From the NCBI GenBank assembly GCA_031553775.1, contig JAVBLA010000060.1, positions 1 through 36,894 on the forward strand: a stretch of DNA of 36,894 bases. Direction: 5' to 3'. The position numbers and the translations under genes were made by a program. The notes below the pieces were generated by a model. The model ran no database searches, was not told the DNA's origin, and saw nothing but the letters and a program-made list of their open reading frames with translations. The DNA comes from JAISFI01 sp031553775 (GTDB lineage Bacteria; Bacteroidota; Bacteroidia; Bacteroidales; Azobacteroidaceae). Of this stretch, positions 1-8,229 are shown in pieces. The number at the start of each line of letters is the position of its first letter. The first letter of the stretch is position 1.

Positions 1-1
1 T

Positions 2-442
2 AACCGTCAATTAATATCGCTTGTCGGGAGCAAGGAACTCCGGAAAAACTGGACACTGGGCGCTAAATGGCGGTTGGGAGCAGGTACGCCTTACACGCCT
101 TACGATAAAGACAAATCGAGCCTGAAAGCTGCATGGGATGCGCAAAATAGGCCATACCTGAACTACAGCCTGTTCAACCGCCAGCGCTTGGGTGCATTTC
201 ATCAACTCGATCTGCGGATAGATAAGGTATATTATTTCAGTAAATGGATGTTGGGAATTTACATAGATGTGCAAAATGTGTACAATTTCAAATCGCCTGA
301 GCAACCTATCTATACTGCTGTGCTCGATACCCAAGGTAAAGCTATGACCGACCTTGCCGATCCTCAACGTTACCAAATGAAGGAAATCAATGCCGATAGT
401 GGAACCATATTGCCGACTCTGGGGATTGTAGTGGAATTTTAA
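2..442 (+). CDS. TonB-dependent outer-membrane receptor, C-terminal fragment (cut by window edge)
   Basis: The frame is open from the first bases of the window to a stop at 440-442, giving about 146 residues with no start in view. The sequence looks like the last strands of a TonB-dependent beta-barrel: alternating aromatic and polar residues, a GAGTPYTPYD turn, an RLGAFHQLDLRIDK strand, a YIDVQNVYNF strand, and a last segment GIVVEF ending in Phe as outer-membrane barrels usually do. Inferred role is TonB-powered import across the outer membrane; the substrate cannot be read from this piece. The ATG at 74 is internal to the barrel and not a real start. Confidence 0.8.
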   Translation, partial: NRQLISLVGSKELRKNWTLGAKWRLGAGTPYTPYDKDKSSLKAAWDAQNRPYLNYSLFNRQRLGAFHQLDLRIDKVYYFSKWMLGIYIDVQNVYNFKSPEQPIYTAVLDTQGKAMTDLADPQRYQMKEINADSGTILPTLGIVVEF

Positions 443-490
443 AAATCTAAAATTGTCTTCTGTAAACTCATGGAGGCAGTTATGATTTTT

Positions 491-646
491 TCATTCCTTT
501 GCTCTCATTTCCGGCGGCATTTTTTCTATAGCATATCGAAGTGCTGCTCTCGGCATACATGCCTCATGCTGCATTACAAAACTGAAAACTTCCTGTTGCT
601 GCGCTTCACTGGAAGCCCGGATACTGTTGATAATTGCATTCTTTTT
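491..646 (-). pseudogene. Remnant of an AlkD-like DNA alkylation repair protein (C-terminal ~50 residues)
   Basis: An open frame of 51 codons follows ada on the same strand, about 18 bases after its stop. It contains MPRAALRYAIEKMPPEMR, which resembles the conserved C-terminal helix of AlkD/HEAT-repeat DNA alkylation repair glycosylases (typically MPRTxLRYAIEKxPExxR). The spacing from an IR dipeptide to MPR is also what I expect for that family. An in-frame TAA lies at 647-649 and there is no credible start, so only the tail of a roughly 220-residue protein survives. I infer that an ada-alkD pair lost most of its second gene by internal deletion. The family assignment is from memory of the motif, not a search. 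Confidence 0.6.
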
Positions 647-664
647 TTAAATAAAAACACTGCC

Positions 665-1705
665 TTATTTAATAAATTTCTCTTCAAGTTCCAGTAATTT
701 TTTCTTTCGCCAGATCCCTCCTCCATAACCGGTAAGAGTACCATCTGTACCGATAACCCTGTGACAAGGTAAAATAATGGAGATTTTATTCTTGCCATTG
801 GCATTGGCAATGGCTCTTACTGCAGATGGTTTGCCCAATCGTTCTGCTTGCTTTGCATAGGTGGTTGTTGTACCATAAGGTATTTGTAACAGGCCAAGCC
901 ATACTTGCTTTTGAAATTCTGTTCCTACTAAATCCAATGGAATATCAAACACTTGAAGCTCTCCCTTGAAGTATTGTTCCAACTGTTTCCGGAGCATATC
1001 GAAATAAATATTTTCGCCTTGTACGAGGGGTGCTTTCAATGATGTGGCTAACTGCTTTAACTCCATTTCGAGCAGTTTATAATCGGCAAACTCGAACATG
1101 CAAATTCCCTGATCGGTCGCACCTGCGATCATGGTTCCCAAATCTGTTTCAATACGGGTGATATTGACAATGCGTTTGTTTTTACTATGAAGGGGAGATG
1201 TTCCGATAATGCTCTTGAACATGCTGTTAAACCCACTTAAAGAATCATAACCGGACTCGAAGGCAACGTCTGTAATACTTTCCCCTGACTGAAAACGTTG
1301 AAAAGCATTGTTAATCCGGTACATTCTTTGATAAGCATGAAATGTCAGTCCGTAGTTTTTCAAAAACCACCGGCGGACCTGGCTGGGTTCCAGTCCCATA
1401 TCTTTAAGATTTGTATCTTTTATTTTGACAGCGGGATTATCCTCCATATATTTTAATAGTCTGTTGATGTTTGACGGTGGACTCCCGGCTTTTTCCAATG
1501 GTTTACACACTTTACATGGTCTGTAACCATTCAGCATGGCATCTTGGGCTGATGGGAAAAATTCAATGTTTTCCAGTTTGGGTTTAGCCGGACATGTCGG
1601 ACGGCAAAATATGCCGGTTGTTTTCACTCCGACAACAAATACACCTTCAAAGGAACTGTCCCTTTCTATGAATGCTTTATAAAATATATCTCTTTTTGTT
1701 TCCAT
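665..1705 (-). CDS. ada: Ada: methyl-DNA-responsive activator and O6-methylguanine-DNA methyltransferase
   Basis: This 346-residue protein has the full Ada layout. The N-terminal zinc domain carries Cys34, Cys38, Cys64 and Cys67 (FCRPTC, CKVC), where the first Cys accepts methyl from phosphotriesters in E. coli Ada. An AraC-type helix-turn-helix follows at about 80-180. The methyltransferase domain has PCHRV at 313-317, with Cys314 as acceptor of the methyl from O6-methylguanine. Known role: direct reversal of alkylation damage and activation of repair genes when methylated. Start is the ATG at 1703-1705; the upstream DNA has only weak -7 matches. It is followed by the AlkD-like remnant and faces away from the MBL and Fpg-like genes. 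Confidence 0.95.
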   Translation of the reverse strand: METKRDIFYKAFIERDSSFEGVFVVGVKTTGIFCRPTCPAKPKLENIEFFPSAQDAMLNGYRPCKVCKPLEKAGSPPSNINRLLKYMEDNPAVKIKDTNLKDMGLEPSQVRRWFLKNYGLTFHAYQRMYRINNAFQRFQSGESITDVAFESGYDSLSGFNSMFKSIIGTSPLHSKNKRIVNITRIETDLGTMIAGATDQGICMFEFADYKLLEMELKQLATSLKAPLVQGENIYFDMLRKQLEQYFKGELQVFDIPLDLVGTEFQKQVWLGLLQIPYGTTTTYAKQAERLGKPSAVRAIANANGKNKISIILPCHRVIGTDGTLTGYGGGIWRKKKLLELEEKFIK

Positions 1706-1896
1706 TTGATTGCAAATTTCGGATTTCCCGGTGGTAATTAGTTTATATTATTTTTGTTGTAAAGTTAAGACTCAATAAGTTTTTATGCAACCGCAAAATT
1801 GACAAACTCGTTATTATTACATTTTTTTTGTGTTTACTTGAAAAAATAACAAGCACTTTCTGTTTGCCGGAAGGATATTCTGTTGATTTTAAATCA

Positions 1897-1904
1897 TATC
1901 TTTG
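1897..1904 (+). promoter_or_regulatory. Candidate -7 promoter element (TATCTTTG)
   Basis: TATCTTTG matches the Bacteroidota -7 consensus TAnnTTTG and lies 22 bases before the ATG of the metallo-beta-lactamase remnant. No convincing -33 TTG with the usual spacing was found, so activity is uncertain. If active it would transcribe the remnant and the Fpg-like gene behind it. Confidence 0.4.
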
Positions 1905-1926
1905 TTTACTATAAAAATTAAAAGAT

Positions 1927-2106
1927 ATGAAGTCTACCCGGCTTGGCAACCTTTCTGATGCTGATGTTAGCGTATGGCCGGAAACAATCCGGAAAGTAAT
2001 AGATAAATTTCCTTCGGTGGAAATTGTCATTCCGGGACATGGTCACTCAGGAGAAAAAGAATTACTGGCACATATGCTGGAATTGTTATTGATGAAGGAA
2101 AATTAA
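1927..2106 (+). pseudogene. C-terminal remnant of a subclass B1 metallo-beta-lactamase
   Basis: This 59-codon frame encodes LGNLSDADVSVWPETI followed by FPSVEIVIPGHGHSGEKEL. That is the signature tail of B1 metallo-beta-lactamases such as CcrA, VIM, IMP and NDM (GN-DAD--WP, then PGHG). His38 here corresponds to the zinc-2 ligand His263. The HxHxD motif, His196 and Cys221, which supply the other zinc ligands, would lie upstream and are absent; the upstream 200 bases encode no beta-lactamase sequence in any frame I read. The homology begins almost exactly at the ATG, so the open frame may survive by chance or be translated as a short peptide. It cannot hydrolyse beta-lactams alone. It ends 17 bases before the Fpg-like gene. 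Confidence 0.75.
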
Positions 2107-2123
2107 TTAGATTTTGAAATAAT

Positions 2124-2948
2124 ATGCTGGAAATCCCCGAATCAAAAGTAATGAGCCTGCAACTTGGAGAAATCCTGACAGAAAAGAGAATTGCCAAAGT
2201 CAGGAATGCTACAAGTCCTTATAAATTTGCATGGTATAACGGAGATCCGAAAAAATATGATAAGTTACTCTCCGGAAAACAGATCATATCATCCCGAGGA
2301 CATGGAATGTTTGTAGATATTTGCTGCGAAGGCGATACATACATCATAGCCGGAGACGGAACGAATATAAGATATTACCCTTCACCGGAAAAGAGTCCTG
2401 AAAAATTTCAGTTACAGGTAATTTTTGACGATAATAGCTGTATTGTTTTTACCGTTGCCATGTATGGTGGAATATGGGCCTGCCGGGATGAATTTCAGAA
2501 TCCGTATTACCAGGGAAGCCTTCATAGTATATCTCCACTTGATGATGCCTTTGATGAAACCATTTTCGAGAATATTTTCCGGAAGGTTACAAAAGATATA
2601 TCCATTAAAGCTTTACTTGCTACTGAACAACGGATTCCCGGGCTTGGCAATGGGGTGCTCCAGGATATCCTGTTCAATGGAGGTATACATCCTAAACGAA
2701 AAAAATCTATGTTGTCGGATTTTGAAAAGGGAGAATTATTCCATAGCTTGAAAGTAACTCTGAATAATATGACAGATAATGGGGGAAGAGATGTTGAAAA
2801 AGATTTGTTCGGTCGGAACGGTGGGTATCGAACGATCCTGTCGAAAAACACTGTTAATCAACCTTGTCCCAATTGCGGTAGTAGTATTGTGAAAGAGGCC
2901 TATCTTGGTGGAGCAGTCTATTTTTGCCCGGTTTGCCAGAAACTTTAG
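2124..2948 (+). CDS. Fpg/Nei-family (H2TH, zinc-finger) protein with altered catalytic residues
   Basis: The 274-residue protein has the Fpg/Nei plan: an N-terminal beta-sandwich starting MLEIPES, the helix-two-turn-helix with IPGLGNGVLQDILF, and a C-terminal zinc finger with Cys248, Cys251, Cys268 and Cys271. Classical Fpg and Nei use Pro at position 2 as the Schiff-base nucleophile; here it is Leu, although the following Glu is kept. The RGK of the classical lysine motif reads RGH, and the zinc-finger Arg that contacts the lesion phosphate (QRATFYC in E. coli Fpg) aligns with Gly in GGAVYFC. It may be a divergent glycosylase subfamily or a non-catalytic DNA binder. It probably belongs with the DNA-repair genes beside it. 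Confidence 0.85.
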   Translation: MLEIPESKVMSLQLGEILTEKRIAKVRNATSPYKFAWYNGDPKKYDKLLSGKQIISSRGHGMFVDICCEGDTYIIAGDGTNIRYYPSPEKSPEKFQLQVIFDDNSCIVFTVAMYGGIWACRDEFQNPYYQGSLHSISPLDDAFDETIFENIFRKVTKDISIKALLATEQRIPGLGNGVLQDILFNGGIHPKRKKSMLSDFEKGELFHSLKVTLNNMTDNGGRDVEKDLFGRNGGYRTILSKNTVNQPCPNCGSSIVKEAYLGGAVYFCPVCQKL

Positions 2949-3025
2949 TCGGGTGATCGTCAACCGCATTTTGAGTGCATAGAAAAACAGAAAGCATATT
3001 CCTGAGTATCTTTTATTTTTTTTCT

Positions 3026-3033
3026 TAATTTTG
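3026..3033 (+). promoter_or_regulatory. Candidate -7 element upstream of the ECF sigma gene (TAATTTTG)
   Basis: TAATTTTG fits TAnnTTTG and sits 26 bases before the GTG start of the sigma gene, a typical leader length. No -33 TTG stands out at the usual distance. Confidence 0.45.
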
Positions 3034-3059
3034 TATTTAATATAAATGTATGGCGAATT

Positions 3060-3584
3060 GTGAAAGACTATTTTGAACGAAATTTTCGTCTGCTGTACCA
3101 GCCATTGGCGTATTTTGCATACAATTACCTGCAAAACAAGGAAATGGCCGAAGATATCGTGCAAAATGCGTTTCTGAAACTTTGGAGTGAAGCCGGTTCC
3201 TTTGAAAGTGAAGCGCATCTGAAGCGTTATCTGTACAAAATGGTAAAGAATGATTGTTTGAATGAGTTGAAAGCAGCTTCCATACATTCCGAGATACTGG
3301 ATACATTAAGTAAAGACAGTACGGAAGAAGATGCCGGATTCTTTGAAGCAGTGGTACGGGCTGAAATCTACGGCGAAATTATGCGGGCTATAGATACGTT
3401 GCCGGCAGAGTGCGGAAAAATTTTCAGGATGGCCTACATCGACCATTTGGACAACTCTACTATTGCAGAACAGCTTTCCATTAGTATCAATACCGTCAAA
3501 GTTCAAAAAAATAAAGCAAAAAAGCGGCTTCGTGAACAACTACAAGACATTTATCCGCTGTTACTTCTCTTTTTCCCCGTTTAA
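3060..3584 (+). CDS. ECF-type RNA polymerase sigma factor (FecI-like)
   Basis: A 174-residue group IV sigma factor with region 2 at about 10-75 (DIVQNAFLKLW) and region 4 at about 125-165 (helix-turn-helix with TIAEQLSISINTVKVQ). Known family role: it redirects RNA polymerase to the promoters of an adjacent TonB-receptor operon when released by its FecR partner. A GTG at 3060 is the best start; the ATGs at 3046 and 3050 are out of frame. The FecR gene begins about 120 bases downstream and the STN-bearing SusC follows, which is the standard trans-envelope signalling order. Confidence 0.92.
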   Translation: MKDYFERNFRLLYQPLAYFAYNYLQNKEMAEDIVQNAFLKLWSEAGSFESEAHLKRYLYKMVKNDCLNELKAASIHSEILDTLSKDSTEEDAGFFEAVVRAEIYGEIMRAIDTLPAECGKIFRMAYIDHLDNSTIAEQLSISINTVKVQKNKAKKRLREQLQDIYPLLLLFFPV

Positions 3585-3705
3585 GAAAATTCTAAAGCGC
3601 ATAAAATGAGATTCTGATATTATTTCCTTCTTATTTGTGTTAAAATGTTATTTTGAATAATCCTTTTGCATTAGTTATTTGTATTTATTTAAAAATAACT
3701 ATGCA

Positions 3706-4857
3706 ATGAAAGAAACCGATCCGATTCAGTTTGCCGGCCTTCTATTGAAATATTGCCAAAACGACTTGCCGGCGGAGCAAAAAAATGAAGTGGAAAAAAT
3801 CATACGGGAATCCCCCCGGTTGCAACAACTAATGGATGAATTACAGCATCGTCCGGAAATGGATAAGCAATTGGCATTGATCTCTTCTTTTCATGTTGAC
3901 AAAGCACTAAAGAAAGTCCGTACTCCCCGGAAAAAAACGTATTTGTACCTGATGCGGATCGCATCGGTTGTCCTGCTTGCTTTTTTTGTGGTTGCTACCG
4001 TTTATTTTTCCAATCACCAAACCGGTAAGCCCCGGCAAATCCAGACAATGGAAATAGGCAACGGGAAAACAGTCCTTCGCCTGGCTTCCGGAGAAGTGTT
4101 AAGCCTGGACACCCTGTCTTCTTCCTCCGAAGAAGGGGTTTATTTAGAAAACCGGAACGGAGAGTTGCAGGTAAAATCACAGTCAGGAGCAGTTCTACCG
4201 TCGGCCGATACGGTTTTGCACACGGTGGAAGTTCCATATAAGGGTACTTATAAGCTGCTTTTGCCGGATGGTACCCGGGTTTGTTTGAATTCCGGTTCTT
4301 CCCTGAAATTTCCTTCGGCATTTGCCGGAAAGGAACGAAAAGTATTCCTGTCCGGAGAAGCCTATTTTGATGTACACCCGGATAAAGTACAGAAATTTAT
4401 AGTGGAAACAAAAGCTTTAGACGTACGTGTCACCGGAACATCTTTTGATATAAAAGCATATTCTGATGAAGAACTTATATATGCTACCCTGGTCAGTGGA
4501 AGTATTTCTATCCGGGGAAAGGGTTTGCAGGAAAGAGAGATACTTCCCGGTGAACAATTAATATTGGATAAAGTGTCAAAAACCTCGTCGGTACGGAACG
4601 TGGATGCCGGACTCTTTACTGCCTGGAAAGACGGTTTTTTTTATTTCAAAGATGCTCCGTTGGACGATATTATGAAACGCCTTGAAAGATGGTATAATAT
4701 CCGGATTGTTTATACAGATCCCGGTCTGCAGAAAACTGTGTACAGCGGCAAAATGAAAATGTATGAATCAGTAGATGATATCCTGCGGAAATTTGAAAAA
4801 TCCGGAGGTCTTCATTTTGAATTCAATGAAAATACCATTACGATATCTCCTAAATAA
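3706..4857 (+). CDS. FecR-family anti-sigma factor
   Basis: The protein is 383 residues from the ATG at 3706 (MKETDP); a longer frame from 3679 adds only a low-complexity leader. It has a short cytosolic N-terminal part, one membrane segment (IASVVLLAFFVVATVYF, about residues 85-101), a FecR domain with PDGTRVCLNSGSSLKFPSAF, and a C-terminal domain of the DUF4974 type (DAPLDDIMKRLERWYNIRI). Known role: it spans the inner membrane, holds the ECF sigma inactive, and receives a periplasmic signal from the STN domain of its receptor. The adjacent sigma and SusC genes are its likely partners. Confidence 0.93.
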   Translation: MKETDPIQFAGLLLKYCQNDLPAEQKNEVEKIIRESPRLQQLMDELQHRPEMDKQLALISSFHVDKALKKVRTPRKKTYLYLMRIASVVLLAFFVVATVYFSNHQTGKPRQIQTMEIGNGKTVLRLASGEVLSLDTLSSSSEEGVYLENRNGELQVKSQSGAVLPSADTVLHTVEVPYKGTYKLLLPDGTRVCLNSGSSLKFPSAFAGKERKVFLSGEAYFDVHPDKVQKFIVETKALDVRVTGTSFDIKAYSDEELIYATLVSGSISIRGKGLQEREILPGEQLILDKVSKTSSVRNVDAGLFTAWKDGFFYFKDAPLDDIMKRLERWYNIRIVYTDPGLQKTVYSGKMKMYESVDDILRKFEKSGGLHFEFNENTITISPK

Positions 4858-4907
4858 CTAACACCCTTATGAACGGGCGACAACATAAAACTAATATCTT
4901 AATATAT

Positions 4908-7900
4908 ATGAAGCAAATCCTTATTTTACTGAGCTTTTTTTCTTTTTGTTTGATGGAAACCTTGCAGGCACAAGAAGGGAAAGTTACTATTCACATGGAC
5001 CAGGTTTCCGTCAGGGATGTGCTGACGGCATTGGAAAAGCAAACCCATTATACATTTTTGTATAAAAATGAAATGCTGAAAAATAAAACTGCGGTCACCA
5101 TCCATGCCGATAACAAGGAGTTAAGCACAGTGTTGAATGAAGTCCTCTCTTCTCGGGGACTGAGTTACACCATGGATGATAATGTCATTATTATTCAGGC
5201 GAGAAGAGCTGTCGCAGCTACGCGATCGCCTTCTTCAGAAATTTTTATTACAGGAAATGTGCAGGATGAAGATCGTGAGCCGCTAACTGGTTCTACGATA
5301 GCGTTAAAAGGAACCACGAAGGCCGTTGTCGCAGATATGGATGGCAATTACCGGATTGGCGTGCCGGAACAAGGTGCGGTACTCGTTTTTTCTTTTGTCG
5401 GAATGCAACCGAAAGAAGTGGCAGTTGGAAAAGAATCTGTTGTCAATGTAATATTAAATTATTCGTCCATCATGTTGGACGATGTGGAAGTAGTCGGTGC
5501 CTACGGATCCATACAAAAACGGTCGGATATGGTGGGCAGTGCATTCCAGGTAAATTCGGAACAGATCAAAACTTTGCCGGTTAGCCGGGTGGATTTATTG
5601 TTGGAAGGGAAAATGCCGGGAGTTAATATTAATATAAATACAGATGACGCTTCCAGCACGAGACCGAGATATTTTACCCGGGTACGCGGATCAGCTTCAT
5701 TGACCGCATCCAACGAACCGTTCTATGTAGTAGATGGAACGCCGGTATTTACCGGGGAAAGAACTAATCAGGTATTGGGGATGTCAACTTCCATTAGTCC
5801 GCTCTCTTATTTAAACCCGGAAGATATTGAAAGTATTACCGTGTTGAAAGATGCGGCAGCCGTTTCTATTTACGGGGCAAATGCTTCGAACGGAGTGATC
5901 CTGATTACTACCAAAAGAGGACGGGCAGAACAAAAACCCAGATTAACAGTATCTGCCAGATATGGAATTTCAGAGATTAACAAGGGAACCTTATTTAAAG
6001 TGTTGAATACTTCCGAGTATATGATGTTAGCAAAAGAATCTTATGCCAATAATACTGAATTGAATCCGGCACTTTTTCCCTATCAGGATAATGAACTGAA
6101 TTCCTATAGTACGACCTCTACGAACTGGACGGATGCATTTTATGATAAGGGTTTCTCATTTTTTACCAATTTATCTATCTCCGGTGGAAGTAAGAATACA
6201 ACTTATTATGTTTCCGGTTCATATTATAATAGTGACCTGACCATTATGGGGAATAATCAGAAACGTATTTCCCTGAGAGGACGAATAGAGTCCAAATTAC
6301 ATGATAAATTTACGGTAAACTTGTCCCTTTCGTCTTCATATAATATAAATACCTTATTCAATCCTGATAGTGATTATTATGACTTATTGCCCATCTATTC
6401 ACCGTACAATAGTGATGGTACTTTCAGGATATATAATAAATCTCTCAAAGCGGTAGATGAACAGGGAAATCCTGTATGGGAAAGAACCCGTTTCTATAAT
6501 TCGGTTGCCGAAAGAGAGGAAAATGATCATAATCAGCAAACTTTTGCTGCGGTTAACTCGATTACCTTAAAGTACGATATCTTAAAGGGATTGAGTTTAG
6601 CCGGGCAATTCGGAGCAGACTATCAAAGTGGTTACGAAGACAGGTATGAGGCGCAAACAAACTGGTCGGGAATGAACTCATCTTCTGAGGGTGACCCCAT
6701 CCCCATCGGATACTCTACCCGTGGACATTCAAACTATCTTACGTGGTCGTCTATTTCCCGGTTAGATTATGACAGGACATTCGGCAAACATACAATAAAA
6801 ACTTTCCTGGCTTTCGAAGCAAACTCTAAAGAATATAAAAGTCTTGAAGCTACTGGAAATGATTTTGTCAATGACCATATTAAGGAGGTTGGGTATGCGA
6901 TTAACAGGAAAGGATCCAGTGGCTCAGGTACTACGCGTTCGGCATCTTTTCTCGGACAGGCAACGTATTCATACGACCGGCGTTATTACTTCCTGGCTAA
7001 TTACCGCAAGGATGGCAATTCTAATTTTGGAGATGATGTTCGCTGGGCAAACTTTGGAGCCGTAGGAGTTTCCTGGAATATTCACAATGAAGATTTCTTC
7101 AACTCTCGTTGGATAAATATTCTGAAACTGAAAGCAAGTTACGGTATTGATGGGAACTCCCGTATGGGTAATACGAATGCCCGCGGATTATACACCTATG
7201 GCTCAACGATTAATTATTCCGGTGAGATGGGAACAAAATTATCTTCAAGCCCAAATCCTTCGCTGACTTGGGAAAGTACCTATAAAACAAATTTAGGGTT
7301 AAGAATCATGATGTTTAACCGCTTAGATGTGGAAATGGAAGTATATAATAACAAGACGGTGGATTTGATAAATGATCTGGATGTTTCTTATACTACCGGA
7401 ACCTCTTCTGTTTACCGGAACCTGGGAGAAATCAGAAACCGGGGAATAGAACTTTCGATTACTTCAGAAAATCTCCGGGGAGCATTTGAATGGCATACTG
7501 AGTTTAATATCGCACACAATCAAAATAGATTGTTGAAAATTTATAATGGAATCAGTAAAACCAATGGCAACTACCTGCTCCGGGAAGGATATGACCTGCA
7601 GACACTTTACCTGCTCCGTTGGGCCGGGGTAGATCCCAGGGACGGCCATGCACTTTGGTACGATGCCCAGGGCAATATTACCCGGGCGTATAATGAGAAT
7701 AACCGGGTACCCTATAAATCGGCAGCTCCTTTATTTGCCGGTGGATTGGGAAATCTCTTTTTTTACAAGGGAATTTCCCTGAACGTATTTTTAACCTATA
7801 AGATCGGAGGATATGCGTTTAGCACTTTCGGACGGAATGTGTCGTCTGATGGGTATAATATTGATGCTGATAATCAATCTGTCAATCAATTGGATCGTTG

Positions 7901-8210
7901 GCAAAAGCCGGGAGATCTGGCTCTTTCTCCAAAACCGATCTGGAAATATTCAACCCGTTCAACCATGAATTCGACCCGTTACTTGTACAATACCACACAT
8001 TTTCGGTTGAAAAACGTGGCTTTAGGGTATTCTTTACCTGCGAAATGGCTTAAACGTACCGGGATAAGCGCTTGTAATGTTAATTTTATTGTTGATAACC
8101 TGAATGTATGGACGCCTTATGATAAAAAAGACAGGAATTCTTACAGACAGTCGATGAGTGGATATCCGATGGAAACCACTTACTCAGTGGGTTTAGAACT
8201 TTCTTTTTAA
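4908..8210 (+). CDS. SusC/RagA-family TonB-linked outer-membrane transporter with STN domain
   Basis: From the ATG at 4908 the protein is 1100 residues and starts with a clean signal peptide (MKQILILLSFFSFCLMETLQA, cut near AQ). The ATG at 4869 would put 13 polar residues in front, so I prefer 4908. Domain order: STN (about 25-95), a carboxypeptidase-D-like beta-sandwich (TGNVQDEDREPLTGSTIAL), a plug (FYVVDGTPVF, NPEDIESITVLKDAAA), and a long beta-barrel ending in Phe. It should form the gated channel of a SusCD importer and signal through FecR. It lies 50 bases after fecR and 19 bases before susD. The cargo is not visible from sequence, but the downstream peptidase argues for peptides. Confidence 0.95.
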   Translation: MKQILILLSFFSFCLMETLQAQEGKVTIHMDQVSVRDVLTALEKQTHYTFLYKNEMLKNKTAVTIHADNKELSTVLNEVLSSRGLSYTMDDNVIIIQARRAVAATRSPSSEIFITGNVQDEDREPLTGSTIALKGTTKAVVADMDGNYRIGVPEQGAVLVFSFVGMQPKEVAVGKESVVNVILNYSSIMLDDVEVVGAYGSIQKRSDMVGSAFQVNSEQIKTLPVSRVDLLLEGKMPGVNININTDDASSTRPRYFTRVRGSASLTASNEPFYVVDGTPVFTGERTNQVLGMSTSISPLSYLNPEDIESITVLKDAAAVSIYGANASNGVILITTKRGRAEQKPRLTVSARYGISEINKGTLFKVLNTSEYMMLAKESYANNTELNPALFPYQDNELNSYSTTSTNWTDAFYDKGFSFFTNLSISGGSKNTTYYVSGSYYNSDLTIMGNNQKRISLRGRIESKLHDKFTVNLSLSSSYNINTLFNPDSDYYDLLPIYSPYNSDGTFRIYNKSLKAVDEQGNPVWERTRFYNSVAEREENDHNQQTFAAVNSITLKYDILKGLSLAGQFGADYQSGYEDRYEAQTNWSGMNSSSEGDPIPIGYSTRGHSNYLTWSSISRLDYDRTFGKHTIKTFLAFEANSKEYKSLEATGNDFVNDHIKEVGYAINRKGSSGSGTTRSASFLGQATYSYDRRYYFLANYRKDGNSNFGDDVRWANFGAVGVSWNIHNEDFFNSRWINILKLKASYGIDGNSRMGNTNARGLYTYGSTINYSGEMGTKLSSSPNPSLTWESTYKTNLGLRIMMFNRLDVEMEVYNNKTVDLINDLDVSYTTGTSSVYRNLGEIRNRGIELSITSENLRGAFEWHTEFNIAHNQNRLLKIYNGISKTNGNYLLREGYDLQTLYLLRWAGVDPRDGHALWYDAQGNITRAYNENNRVPYKSAAPLFAGGLGNLFFYKGISLNVFLTYKIGGYAFSTFGRNVSSDGYNIDADNQSVNQLDRWQKPGDLALSPKPIWKYSTRSTMNSTRYLYNTTHFRLKNVALGYSLPAKWLKRTGISACNVNFIVDNLNVWTPYDKKDRNSYRQSMSGYPMETTYSVGLELSF

Positions 8211-8229
8211 AATAATTGACAAATAGTTT

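Noticed and set aside
470..697. 75-codon plus-strand frame after the TonB receptor
   Set aside because: It is antisense to the AlkD-like remnant and the ada 3' end, and the translation has no protein-like pattern.
1743..2030. 95-codon minus-strand frame between ada and the Fpg-like gene
   Set aside because: The plus strand across 1927-2106 carries a clear MBL-family sequence; the minus frame is its shadow plus AT-rich promoter DNA.
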